Shown here: piece after piece, positions 24,293 through 34,832 of the stretch
Layout of the letters: each line of letters opens with the position of its first letter
Position numbering within the stretch: the stretch's first letter is position 1
Source of the DNA: Ornithodoros turicata
Taxonomy: Eukaryota > Arthropoda > Arachnida > Ixodida > Argasidae
Reading direction: 5' to 3'
Length of the DNA: 64,000 bases
Assembly: GCF_037126465.1 (NCBI RefSeq)
Contig: NW_026999295.1
Span: 2,480,001 to 2,544,000 of the forward strand
Notes under the pieces: generated by a model
What the model saw: the letters and a program-made list of their open reading frames with translations, nothing else
Database searches by the model: none
What the model was told of the DNA's origin: nothing
Translations under genes and position numbers: made by a program

Positions 24293-25032
24293 GGGCGTTT
24301 ATGTTTATTCGCTCGGAGCAGAGCCCGAGCTGAGCGGAAGTGCGTCACCGAACCAGAAATCGATCGGTCGGGTGTAAAGCGAGGAGAAAATTAAATTCCA
24401 TACGCGACCGAGCGACAACGGCTTTGCGCTTGCGCAGTATCTATTGCTGTGTCGTCTGCTTCCGTTGGTGTTCGTCGTAGGGCACCGTTTATGCCTAAGT
24501 GGCTTGAAGGTTTCGCTTCTGTCAGTTTTTCTGATTTTGTGTTCCTTCTTTTTTCTTTTTGTACATCATTTCATGTTTCATTCCATGTTGCACGTAGTGC
24601 GTGAAAGACGACGACGACCGATTTGCTTGCCGTTCACGCGGGGCCACTCGCGCGTTCGTCCATCACGACGCTGGCTGCAAACTCTGCATCAAAGCCTGTG
24701 TTACATAAAGTTTCTCGACATCTGTCAGAGAGTTTTGCATTTTCAAGCACTAATTCCACAACTGGTTCGTGTGGTACGCCGGTCTAGATTGTCTGGATGA
24801 AAGCCATCTCAAAATTTTAAAATAGCCGCCATCTTCTAGCTCAGGAATTGTGGGAAGGATCTGCGAGCTCGCCCTCCAACCTCCGAGCGAAGCGAGCTGC
24901 CTCGGAGGTGACTCTGAGCGAATATCCAAACACAAATAGGGCGGATCTGAGCCAATTCTCATACGCTCTCGAGCCAGATCTGTGACGACATATCCGCTCC
25001 GAGCGCCTCCGGGCGATTAAACATAAACGCCC
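24293..25032. mobile_element. Harbinger-like MITE with TAA target duplication
   Basis: Left end GGGCGTTTATGTTTATTCGC and right end GCGATTAAACATAAACGCCC are inverted repeats. TAA precedes the left end (24290-24292) and follows the right end (25033-25035). GGG-starting TIRs with a 3-bp TWA duplication are typical of PIF/Harbinger. Inside, CTCGGAGC-type blocks recur in both orientations near both ends. The internal 118-codon frame at 24444 shows no transposase motif. Confidence 0.75.
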
Positions 25033-25321
25033 TAAGAAACCAAACAGCGTCGGCGGATGGCCTATCGTGGCGTCACGAGCCGCGAGCTCTCGCGCTGTTC
25101 AACTTCGTTTTCGTTTGCTTAAGCTGTCTGACGCTTTCTGCATGATGCTTGCAACATAACATTATGAATATACAAACGCATCATGGCAGCTTTCAATGCC
25201 TTGTAACACTCTCCATTCCTCATCTTCAAAATGAAGTTGTTGTTTCGATGCGTTTCGTTGGGTGTCTTAGATTATAGTGGTGCAGGCAGCGCTGCCACAC
25301 GTCTAAGCTACACTTGTAATA

Positions 25322-26632
25322 GGGTGTAGGAAAAAACGGTCCCGGAAGAAAGGGTCCCGGAAAGAAGGGTCCTACTAGCAAAAGGCGGAAAAAAAGGTCC
25401 TGCAGGCATGGAATGGTTTTGCCATCGCTTGTGCACAAAAGCACATCTTTGGTGTGACAGATGATGCTCCTCAGACAGAGATACTTATTATGTTTTGTGA
25501 ATACGGTGTTTTATGTGCCCTTTATTTTTTTTCTTGCTTTGAATTGCCTAGTTGTAGGACCTGACTACCCCGCTTGACTAAAATTCCTATCCCAAAATCG
25601 GCAAAACCTCGATCGGTAGCTGGCTTCGGGTAGTAGCTTCGGTTGGCGCTTACTCTTGACGTCATTCTCTTTTCCGGCTTTGGTCGGAGTTCTTAGACCT
25701 AGGTCAGTGAACTTTTTGTCTGTGTAACCTACTCTAGCCTAAGCATGGTACTGGTGAAAAGCTTTCTGTCCTTCGGTTAGCGCTTACACTTGACGTTATT
25801 CTCTTTTCCGGCTTTGGTCGGAGTTCTTTTTGTCTGTGTAATCTACTCTATCCTAGGCGTGGTCAGGAGGAGGCCTCGAATAAAAGTATGCTGGTTATAC
25901 CAGTGGGGTGAGGGGTATATGTTTACTGAAAAATAATGCTAATAATAATAACTACAAGGAAAGGTCAGCCAGGTGCGAAGGCGGTTTGCTACTCCTTAAA
26001 CACAGAAAAGAACACGGGAGTGACAATAAAAAACTTGTTTCAGCACTAGTTCATAGACTGTTCATGCACGGTATGCACGAATGTACTAAGAGTATTCAAA
26101 AGAATGTGCGGGAGAAAGAAAATAACGGCTGGGTCCGGTACCATTTTTTCCTGTCTTACTATAGCAGTGTGACATGTAATTGCCCGCTGGTTTTGTTCTT
26201 GAATAAATCCAAGCGTATTTGTGCATTAATGTCATCTGTCCCGCACCGATCGAGTTACTGCCAACTTTGGGGTAGCAATTTTAACCAAGCGGGATAGTCA
26301 TGTGCTACTACTAGGCAATTCACTACGCAATTTATAATTTGTAATGTATTGAATGTCTAAATAAAGCACTTATCTATCTAAAAATTCAAAGCAAACAAAG
26401 AAAGAGGAAAATAAAAAACCGTGTTCACAAAATATAATACATATATCACTGTCACACCAAAGATGTGTGTTTAAGCGATGGCAAAGCTATATCACCTGCC
26501 TGCGGGACCATTTTTTCCGCCTTGTGCCAGCGGGACCCTTCTTGCTGGGACCCTTTTTTCCGGGACCCTTTTTTCCGGGACCATTTTTTCCGGGACCGTT
26601 TTTTCGGATCCCCTTGTAATAATACCCCTTCT
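25322..26632. mobile_element. foldback element with GGTCCCGGAAAAAA repeat arms
   Basis: Left arm (25322-25547) carries tandem units of about 15 bp, CGGTCCCGGAAGAAAGG and variants. It continues through GGCGGAAAAAAAGGTCCTGC, TTTTGCCATCGCTT and CATCTTTGGTGTGACAG. The right arm (26384-26632) is its reverse complement with more repeat units (six against about four). The central 830 bp has no recognised gene but contains its own direct duplication at 25638-25864. Confidence 0.75.
25638..25864. repeat. imperfect tandem duplication in foldback loop
   Basis: Two copies sharing CTCTTTTCCGGCTTTGGTCG, about 137 bp apart at that core. The second copy lacks about 19 bp present in the first. Confidence 0.85.
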
Positions 26633-26731
26633 ACAGGTGAGCAGGAAACAAAAGGTGCGAGTGTCACAAAATATTTGGCGGTTGTAAAGGGGTGGGTGCG
26701 ATCCTGATTGTATGGTATGGGTACTTGGAGG

Positions 26732-29002
26732 CAGGGATAGGCAGTAATACTCATATTTTGTACTAATACATACATAATACTAATACACTGTAATAATACT
26801 AATACATAATACTTCCTAGAAATCGGTATTATAATACAGACACAAATACATTTCAAAAATGAGTTTTATACTACAGAATACTAATACTTCTGTGTATTAC
26901 ACGAGTAATACTTGTAATACATTGATACTTAACTTAGGGAGAAAGAAAGGAAAATAACAGAAGAATTACTTAGATATATGCCCATTACTTATCGAGACAA
27001 CCATTCTCCAATGACGTTTTATTCACGCTTACATTTTTGCACATGGCCTGATCTTTCCGAATAAGATCAGATAGCGCTGATCAATTCAATCGCAGTGAAC
27101 AACTTGCTCTCACTGTGGCAGAGCCCTGATTTCATCCTCTCTGGGCGATGAAATGTGGGCCGTTCAAAAACCTATGACTGTCGGGATACGGACCTTTCGG
27201 TACGGACATTTCGGTACACGGACCTCTCGGTACACGGACATTTCGGTACACGGCCATACCGCTGGAATATGGTCTTCGGCTTATTGGTTATGACAACGTG
27301 TTTTGATCTCAATACAGATTTTTTATTAAAAATGTATGAGTTACAGACGTCCTGTTTTCACTTCTAACATCTCTGGGACGGCAGATATTCTTTGCCAGCT
27401 ATTGTCACCCAAACGGCATATCTGGGACTCTTATAGATTTTTAATAAAAAAAATCTATAAGAGTCCCAGATATGCCGTTTGGGTGACAATAGATTATAGA
27501 TTTTTGATAAAAAATCTGTATAAGAAAAGACACCCTGTATAAGGAAGGGCATTACAAGGTTTTGCACGTACGAAAACATCAGTTCGTTGTCCGTTGCGTT
27601 GTTCACTGTAAATTCAAATTACCATGACCTTTCTTTCTTTCTTTTTTTCTTTTTTTAACGGCTTTCAACGAAAATACGTTTGCTGAAAAGTCCGGCGACC
27701 TCTTCATTTCCTTTTTTTACGAACATAACATTTTTGACGCCCTACATTAACAACGGGCATCTGGGATGTCTTCCTTGTCTTCTGTGAAAGAGAGTAGGAC
27801 AAAATAAGCCAGATAAAAATGCCCGCCTGCTATACCGGGGGCACTTTTTTCCGGGAACGTTTTCTCCAGGGTCATTCTTTCCTACGCCCTTCTGGTTGCC
27901 ACCCGTAAGGCACTGCAGAAAGGATACTTTCTGATCATTGCAGCATGCAGATACAGGCAATTTTAGCGGAACATCCACACTCCCGTCACCACATTTACTA
28001 CCATTCTTGAGCCCTTATGTGTCCTGCAGAGGGAAACCCATCAAAAGGTCAAAACACGAAAGGCCAAAAGATTAAAACGGCCAACAGACGAAGGGCCGAA
28101 AAATCAAAACACCGACCTATCTGAAGGCCTAAGGACATTGTTAAATCTTTTCGCACAAGATTTCAACATAATGTCCGTCCAAGCGCGTGTAAACTGTAAA
28201 CACTCTTTTTGAACTAACCATATAAAGAAAGTTTAACCTAACCTTGGCCTTGAAGTTTGACTTTCGGTTTCTTCGGGGATTCGATTTTTCGGCCTTATGG
28301 CTGCCACTCCCTGCAGAGGCAATGCCTGGAAATTATACTTTTCGCGGCGACCATCTAAATACATGTATCGTGCATGCGATGCCTCGAGTATTTCCCTTGG
28401 ATGACATACTGAAACAATGCATTGGATGATTAATGCATAGTCTAGGTACTCGCAATTTTAGGTACTCGAAAAAAAAAAAGAAACAGTCACCGTTTTAGGA
28501 CTAAGAAGCCGAAGACCACCTTCCAGCGGTGTGGCCGTGTACCGAAATGTCCGTGTACCGAAGGGCCCACGTACCGCGAAGTCTGTGCACCGAAATGGCC
28601 GTGTACCGAAATGTCCGTACCGAAAGGTCCTGTACCGAAATGTCCTAGACCCATGACTGTCCATAGTGCAACCGCGTACAGGGGTGACTGGTTGCACTGG
28701 ACGCACAAAGGGCTTGCACTGGTATAACTCATACTTACGGATTCTAAAGTGGAAGGAATGCGAGGAAACCTTCAGTAATCTCTGGCCCCAAAGTCACTTG
28801 CTTTGGGATAATTTGGGGTAGGAGAACACTGTAATAGGAGCCTTGTTCGTGTTCAAATGTTTGTGGGACACGAAAAATTACTGATAAAGTGCACCGGTGA
28901 CACTTTGCAGGTCGAGCTTACGACCTCTGGGAAAGTATTACACCTTCAAAAGTATTAAAACAGTATTATAATACAAAGTATTACAATTACTGCTCATCCC
29001 TG
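26732..29002. mobile_element. hAT-like non-autonomous element, perfect 8-bp target duplication
   Basis: Left end CAGGGATAGGCAGTAATAC and right end GTATTACAATTACTGCTCATCCCTG are inverted repeats. CTTGGAGG flanks both sides exactly (26724-26731 and 29003-29010). CAGGG-type TIRs with 8-bp duplications define hAT elements. Next to the ends are arrays rich in TAATACT. Inside are two inverted blocks of CGGTACACGGACATTT-type repeats (27185-27265 and 28530-28650) and a hairpin at 27399. No transposase frame is visible in 2271 bp. Confidence 0.85.
27399..27492. repeat. perfect 44-bp-arm hairpin
   Basis: CTATTGTCACCCAAACGGCA and the following 24 bases are mirrored exactly after a loop of a few A/T bases, ending TGCCGTTTGGGTGACAATAG. 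It lies within the hAT-like element. Confidence 0.95.
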
Positions 29003-29010
29003 CTTGGAGG

Positions 29011-32000
29011 ACGCATTTGGAAATGTAAAGCACACAGCCCCGTGACTATATCGCTGAATGCTGCTGGCTGCTTATTTTCCTTGCGTTCAAGATCTGTATT
29101 CATACGAGGAACAGCATTCCTTCACAAGCATGACAGGATTCCGTGTCCTGGAAGGGGTCCACTACGGTATCACCGTGACCGGGACACCACGGTATAAGTA
29201 ACGCAAGTCGGCATAGGCGCATTGTGGATATTAAACTTTCACACATCTAGCACAGTTTTTGGAAACATTTTGTGGTTCCTAACTTGGAGCACTTAAAATG
29301 AGCTGGTGTGGCTCGAACAACACAACGTGCAGGGTTAGGGCCTCCCAGCCGTGTTTACGTGAAGCGCGGTTCGGATTCGTGTCAACTCCGAACAGTCCCG
29401 GGCCCTGTCGTCGCCCAGCCTTTTGTTTGTTTGTTTTTGTGAGCAGTCCCCTTTCACATCGTGTCCGGCCGCGGACGAGCAGAGAAGAGGTATGAGTCCT
29501 TTGCCCAGCAACGGTCCCTCGATCGCTCGGAACGGGGAGAGCGATAAAGGTGTAGTGGTCCAGCTCAGTTCTCGGCGGTTGGGTAAATCTTAGTCGCTTC
29601 GAGTATGGTCCGGATCGGAAACAGTGCAGTGCTTTGCAACAGGTACTATGCTTCGCCGACGAGTGCTTCATCAAATACGGTTACCATATGTCCTACGCTC
29701 CACAATGCATTTCATGTAAATAAATTACTGAGTGTGGCTATAATAGATGCAGCATCGCTACTTGTTGTGTTTGTGTAATAAGCCTCCTGACGTCTATTTG
29801 CCATGCTATTCTCCCGCTTCTGGGACGTTAGGGGGTGTACTGGTACAAAATAAACGTTTTGTTAGACAAGCACACAGGATGGAATGTCAAGAACTTCGGC
29901 GATAATGCACCTGCTGTTCACATCCACATAACAACCGATTCAAATCACTTCCTGCCGCTAGCTATTCTTTCTTGAATGAGAGTCCATACACGAAATAAAG
30001 CAAAGTGAGTTCCGGAGACCAATCATTTGGTGTAAAGTGTATGTGTGCTGTTGAATGTGTGCTGTTTCATATGTCACCTGTTGGGCACGAGAGCCCAATA
30101 ACAAGAATGGAAGAACGTAGCTAAAGTTGGAGATGCGAATGACAAAAAATAATATATTCATCTACTGCCCTGCGTCACAGTGGCTTTCTTCTGCGCTTAT
30201 TCTCCAGCTCTAAGGTGTGAAGGTGCAGGCAGTGAGAAAGCATTATTCGTTCTCAAGATTCTAACAAAAAACAAAAAAAGAAATAGTGATACATCATGTA
30301 ACAACGGAGCATTTCAATCGTGGGTGGTTCATTCGCGCGGAAAAGCTTTTCTATATCAATAAGAAAGAAAAAGGAAAAGAACGCAGCGACATTCGTCACA
30401 GGCTACAATACGTGATAACGCGGACAAATGAAGCGCTTTTCTAGAGACAAATGTGGAATATTTGAGTGTGCCGAATTAAGGTATGCAAGAACAAGCTGGC
30501 GAAGTGCTGAATTGCAGGTAGAGATGTGAAGTGTCCTAACGAGGTCTCAAGTACTGCAACTCACGTGAATCTGTCTCCAAATTTAGGGACTCTTTACTGT
30601 ACTTATGTTACTGATATTTCTTGTTATACTTGGAGTACTTTCTTTTTTATGACCTTTCCGTTGTTCGCTGTAGATTTTTGGCGGTAAAGTGTCAAGCAAG
30701 TACACTGTACAATCGTCGCTCAAAATATCCTGGCTCTTCCCATGACAGAAGTGGTCTTACATGAGCAATACTTCATCTAGTCACCACAGTCTGCAGTTCG
30801 AGCTAAGAAATGGTTCATGCTAGCCCTTATGTAATGTTACGTGACGCTTTCAGTGTCATTTGGATACTCTTACTTGAGAAAAAGTTTGGCCGATGGACGT
30901 CTGGGTTTGTTCAAGTGCGCTTGGCAGTTGGCATCCATCAGGTTGCTGGTGTGAATGCCATCGCGCAACTGTGATAAGTAATTACTGTAGGATGTCATCT
31001 TCGATGCACATCATCCCATGTATGTGTGTGTACGGTGGGCATGCGGTTGCAACTAGCGTGCAATTATCTCCACAAGTAACTAAAAATCACGTCAGTTATC
31101 TTTGGAATATGCGCGCCACTTGGAATTCAACCTCACCTTACGATGTGCACAATGATTTCCTCGTGTAGAATCAGGGCCGGCGATGGGGCGCTTGCATAGA
31201 CCCCGCGCACGAAGCCATCAACCAGGGATTACTTACTTTTTTTAAATATCAAGTATGCACTGAATCGTGTGAAACAGGCCCCGCGATGTGCCTTTGCCCC
31301 AGGCCCCGCACACCCCTAGCACCGGCCCTGTGTAGAATTTACTAATTGTCGTACTCATCCTGGCAATCCCTTTTCAAGGAGTCTCATTGATGCTACTTTT
31401 ACTTTTTTGACGCGATGTACTGCATCATTTCGGGAATGTTGATGGCATCTGACAAGATTAGAGTCACTAAATAAGGCAAGATCACCGGCTGTTGTTATTA
31501 GCTCGTGTCGATTCAGTGTTACGCCTTCCCCCGATGGTTTCGCGATAAAACTGTATCCACATATTTGTCTTTGAAGCCGGACAACCACGACAATGCAACG
31601 ATCAAGCAGCGTTCCGATTACATTTCTACAGTTCCTACCACCTCTCTTCTCTGTGCCACATACCTTATTCACAAAGACATTATTAAATGAGTATTTTCTG
31701 TATTTTTTGTTCTCAACTCAGACACCTTCTGTTTATAGATTTTGAACAGAGACCTTCTGCTAATAGAAACGTAAATCTCTGATGATGTTAGCATTCTTCA
31801 CTTTCTGTAATTGGGTGACACGAGTTGGTTTAGGTATTAGTTCCTCGACACTTTCAAACACTCTGAATGTATTAACATGTATCGCTAAGTTTTCGAAAAT
31901 TGAAAATAGCTGATCTCTGCGGGAACGACATCAGTTGATTTCCAGAGCATATACTATATTAAATCTCAGTGTGTCTCCATGTGCGAAACTTATTCACACC

Positions 32001-32698
32001 AAAGAATTTAATACCTTAACCTTTCGCACACAAGCTGCATTCACTCACTACAAGCAGCGTGGAACGGGGCGTACAACGAAATCCAAGCATAACCATGTAA
32101 CTCAACATACTGTAGTGAAAATTTTGCAACCTTCTTGCAATATGCCAAAACGGGAAAATCATCGAGTGTCGAACATTAAGGCGCTACCTCTAGCATACAT
32201 TAAAAACGAAAACATTACTGCCAATTCCTAGTCAGAACCCTGCACCGACTTCAAGCACGCCCCGTTGTCAGCATGCAGTTCATCAAGTTTATCGAGTATA
32301 TCAGCGTGACGCACCAGCACGCGCGCATCTTTCTTTCCCTCGAATTTGCGGCGTACTGCTTCAATTTCGCCTATCGCAGGTACTCTGGGGTTCTTCGCGT
32401 TGCTCCAGTGGAGTGCAGCTGTAGCTTCCACAGTTTCGCCACGAAAACCACCGCCCCCCTTGACCACGTGATCATCCGTAACGAATCACGACAAAGTAGC
32501 CGGAAAACGGCGCCAAAAAGCGCGCGCTGGCTAATCGAACTGCGCATGTGCGCCGTGTGCCCTTTCCACACCCTCTCAACGAATTCTCTCTCCCTCCCCC
32601 CTGTTCCGAGCGCTCGCCCGCTTCGCCATCTGCTAATGCTAAAATTATCGAGAAGCAGAAAATGAAGATCCAGAAGACGGAGGAATTCACATGTACAA
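29011..32698. other. no gene recognised
   Basis: Open frames are short and lack family motifs. A minus-strand frame at 32230-32467, ending ADILDKLDELHADNGACLKS, looks protein-like in composition. Upstream of it is GC-rich DNA with a TGCGCATGTGCGC motif near 32544 resembling an NRF-1 site. It has no in-frame ATG, so I leave it uncalled. Confidence 0.4.
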
Positions 32699-32699
32699 A

Positions 32700-32705
32700 T
32701 TTATT
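32700..32705 (-). terminator. possible polyadenylation signal (minus)
   Basis: AATAAA on the minus strand, 150 bp after the stop codon of the cysteine-rich frame. Confidence 0.35.
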
Positions 32706-32854
32706 GACACGGTAAACATATAAACAAGGAGCAACATTTGAATGCAAGTAAATCTACACGATTATTACAGAATACTGCAGAATAAATAAAGAATAAATAG
32801 TGCCGAGCAACAGAAAGCGTGACTATCATATTATACAATCCTTAAGGGAACCTA

Positions 32855-33006
32855 TTAGGTTTGGACGAAGTAGATATTATTACACACATACATAGCACGT
32901 GATGAGTCGCAGAAGCCGTCCGCTTCATCCCAGCACAACTGTAGAATTTTCAGGTGACAGGGGCCACATGCTCGCGGATCGCAAGGCAACGAACATCTGT
33001 CGGCGT
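32855..33006 (-). CDS. candidate terminal exon, small cysteine-rich protein
   Basis: On the minus strand an acceptor TTGCTTTCATTCAG precedes an open segment encoding DADRCSLPCDPRACGPC, then LKILQLCWDEADGFCDSS and YVCNNIYFVQT with a stop at 32855. Seven cysteines occur in about 50 residues (C-x3-C-x4-C-x2-C then three more). One base must come from the previous exon. The donor at 33387 supplies it in the frame that begins with the ATG of ATGAAAG, giving a complete short protein without a signal peptide. No family recognised; chance occurrence is possible. Confidence 0.35.
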
Positions 33007-33386
33007 CTGAATGAAAGCAAGAAGAAAAGGAACCTGTTAATGATATGGTAAACCCGAGCACAGTCAACGTTAATTGGCTGAATACGCTATGTAAGACATG
33101 ATGTCGTTACGCGCCTAATGACAAAATTCGAGGAGCCCGGCGTACGCGATGCACGCTGTTTTCCTTTTCATGCACACCAGTGTATTAAACATCAGACACA
33201 TTCAAATAGCGCAACAAAACGCAACAAGTAACGCCACGCATTACCAGATCATGACTGATAACCGGCACAAAGCGATGTAATACGGGACGCGTGTATATAC
33301 GGGACAAGGCGTACCTCCATGCACACAGTTAGGCGACAGTATTAAACGTCTGATTACTGACATGCATCATACGTTTGTCTGCTTAC

Positions 33387-33393
33387 CTTTCAT
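33387..33393 (-). CDS. candidate first coding exon piece (ATG AAA G)
   Basis: A minus-strand donor GTAAGC (33386-33381) follows ATGAAAG. This frame joins in phase to the cysteine-rich exon. Another frame of the same exon reads FVDFEDVRAMVERLNE, which would join out of phase with it. The choice of start is therefore uncertain. Confidence 0.25.
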
Positions 33394-33539
33394 TCAGGCG
33401 TTCGACCATGGCTCGAACATCTTCGAAATCCACGAAACGAAATCACCGTCTGCTCAAATACGTAGACGCCAGCTACACAACGGTCAGACGGGTCGGCGCC
33501 TCGGAGAAACGAACGCGGGAGAATCCACCGGTTAAATGA

Positions 33540-33720
33540 GCCTCAGCCAATCATGATCGAGAAAGGTCACGTGGGGGACCGGAGCCAATGGAAAGTAAAT
33601 AGCCGGAATTTGGCGGGAAATGACAGCGGCGACACTATTTTCGCGGCGGCGAAACCCGCTTACTGTGCCTCCTCGGGTTGCTCTTTGCACATAGGATCAC
33701 GTGACCACGAGGGCGCGCGC
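33540..33720. promoter_or_regulatory. CpG-rich promoter-like block (CCAAT, E-box, E2F-like)
   Basis: CCAAT at 33547 and 33584, CACGTG at 33568, and TTTGGCGGGAAA (E2F-like) at 33609-33620 cluster within 75 bp of GC-rich DNA. This lies upstream of the candidate minus-strand gene at 33.4 kb. It could instead belong to the gypsy LTR, whose left edge I cannot place. Confidence 0.35.
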
Positions 33721-33779
33721 AGCGAGAGCGAGCCGAGCCCTTCGTAGCCACCTGTCGGCACGACCCGTTTGCAACCGCG

Positions 33780-33892
33780 GTTCAACACACCAGTCCTTCT
33801 AGCTCACAATAGTGCAACTGTTTATTCCTCGTCTTTGACTTAGCCATCTCGCGAGCCTATACAGAGCGCTCGTCGTCGTTAACACCATTACA
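33780..33892 (-). mobile_element. Ty3/gypsy 3' LTR (inner end defined)
   Basis: On the minus strand a polypurine tract GAGAAAGGGGAGA is followed by TGTAATGG, the expected PPT/LTR start, after the integrase frame. AATAAA lies within the next 75 bp. The inner boundary is 33892; the outer boundary is not resolved and may lie several hundred bases to the left. Confidence 0.55.
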
Positions 33893-34031
33893 TCTCCCCT
33901 TTCTCAAGTCAGTCTAAAAAAACCCAGTCAACATTACACAAAAGATATTTTGTCCCAAAGCTCAAAACCCAAACTCTTCATTGACTCTTCTTCAAATGTC
34001 CTTGCATGATACGGAGCCCCAGATTACTCTT

Positions 34032-34832
34032 CTAGGGGGTATCTCCGAAGGCTTCGACGTTGTCTGGTGCTTCGACGAACCGGTACTGATTCCGTGGCTG
34101 GACCCGACCGTGGTTCGTTCTCGGGAGTGGAAGCAGGTTGCTGCTGCTGACATTGCGATAATGCTCCCGAGTACGACGAAGCTCAGCACCGTCGCTCGTC
34201 CTTATGATGTAGGACCTTGGTGCCACGGCGGACCCCACAACTGTTGCTGGTGCCCAAGTCTTGACTTTGCTGTTGTAGGCTGTCACTGGACTGTCCGGCA
34301 GCAGTTGAGGCAGCTGTCTAGTTCCTCTGTTGTAGTAGACCTGCTGACGTTGGCGGAGATGCTGAAGCCGTGATACCACATCCTTTGGCTGTACCAGGCT
34401 TGGTTGCACACATACTGAATGCACCGGAAGAAGTGTCCGGGTGCTCCTTCCCATCAAGCGTTGTGCTGGTGATTCTAACACCTTGTCCCGCGGAGTATTT
34501 CTCCACTCGAGCAGAGCCGTCTTGAATTCTGTGCTCTCATAGGCGTACTTGCTTAGTAGTTTCTTCGCTTCTCTCACTGCTCGTTCAGCCATGCCGTTAG
34601 ACCTCGGGTAATGAGGGCTAGAAGTAATGTGCGTGACTCCGAGGAACCTCATGCCTTCTCGGAACTCATGGCTGCCGAAAGGTGGGCCATTATCACTCAG
34701 AGAGAGATCGCTGTAGATCGCACTGTAGATCGCTTTAGTGGTTTGACTTCGAAGTGGAAAGAGTAGTAGTCCACAAGGATCAAGAACTCTCTTCCACCCT
34801 GGCTGAAAAGGTAAGCGCCGATAACCTGCCAT
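34032..34832 (-). pseudogene. gypsy integrase C-terminal part
   Basis: Contains the second and third integrase catalytic positions: Asp in LSDNGPPFGSHEF and Glu in SNGMAERAVREAKK, about 36 residues apart. Then comes a tail with YYNRGTRQLP and KTWAPATVV, where gypsy integrases carry the GPY/F-like region. It overlaps the upstream pol frame in a different frame, so integrase is split. It ends 140 bp before the polypurine tract. Confidence 0.8.

Noticed and set aside
24444..24800. 118-codon plus-strand frame
   Set aside because: Lies inside the Harbinger-like MITE and shows no transposase or Myb-like motif.
32230..32467. Minus-strand 80-codon frame ending LHADNGACLKSVQ
   Set aside because: Composition looks coding, but there is no in-frame ATG, no clear splice acceptor and no recognised family.
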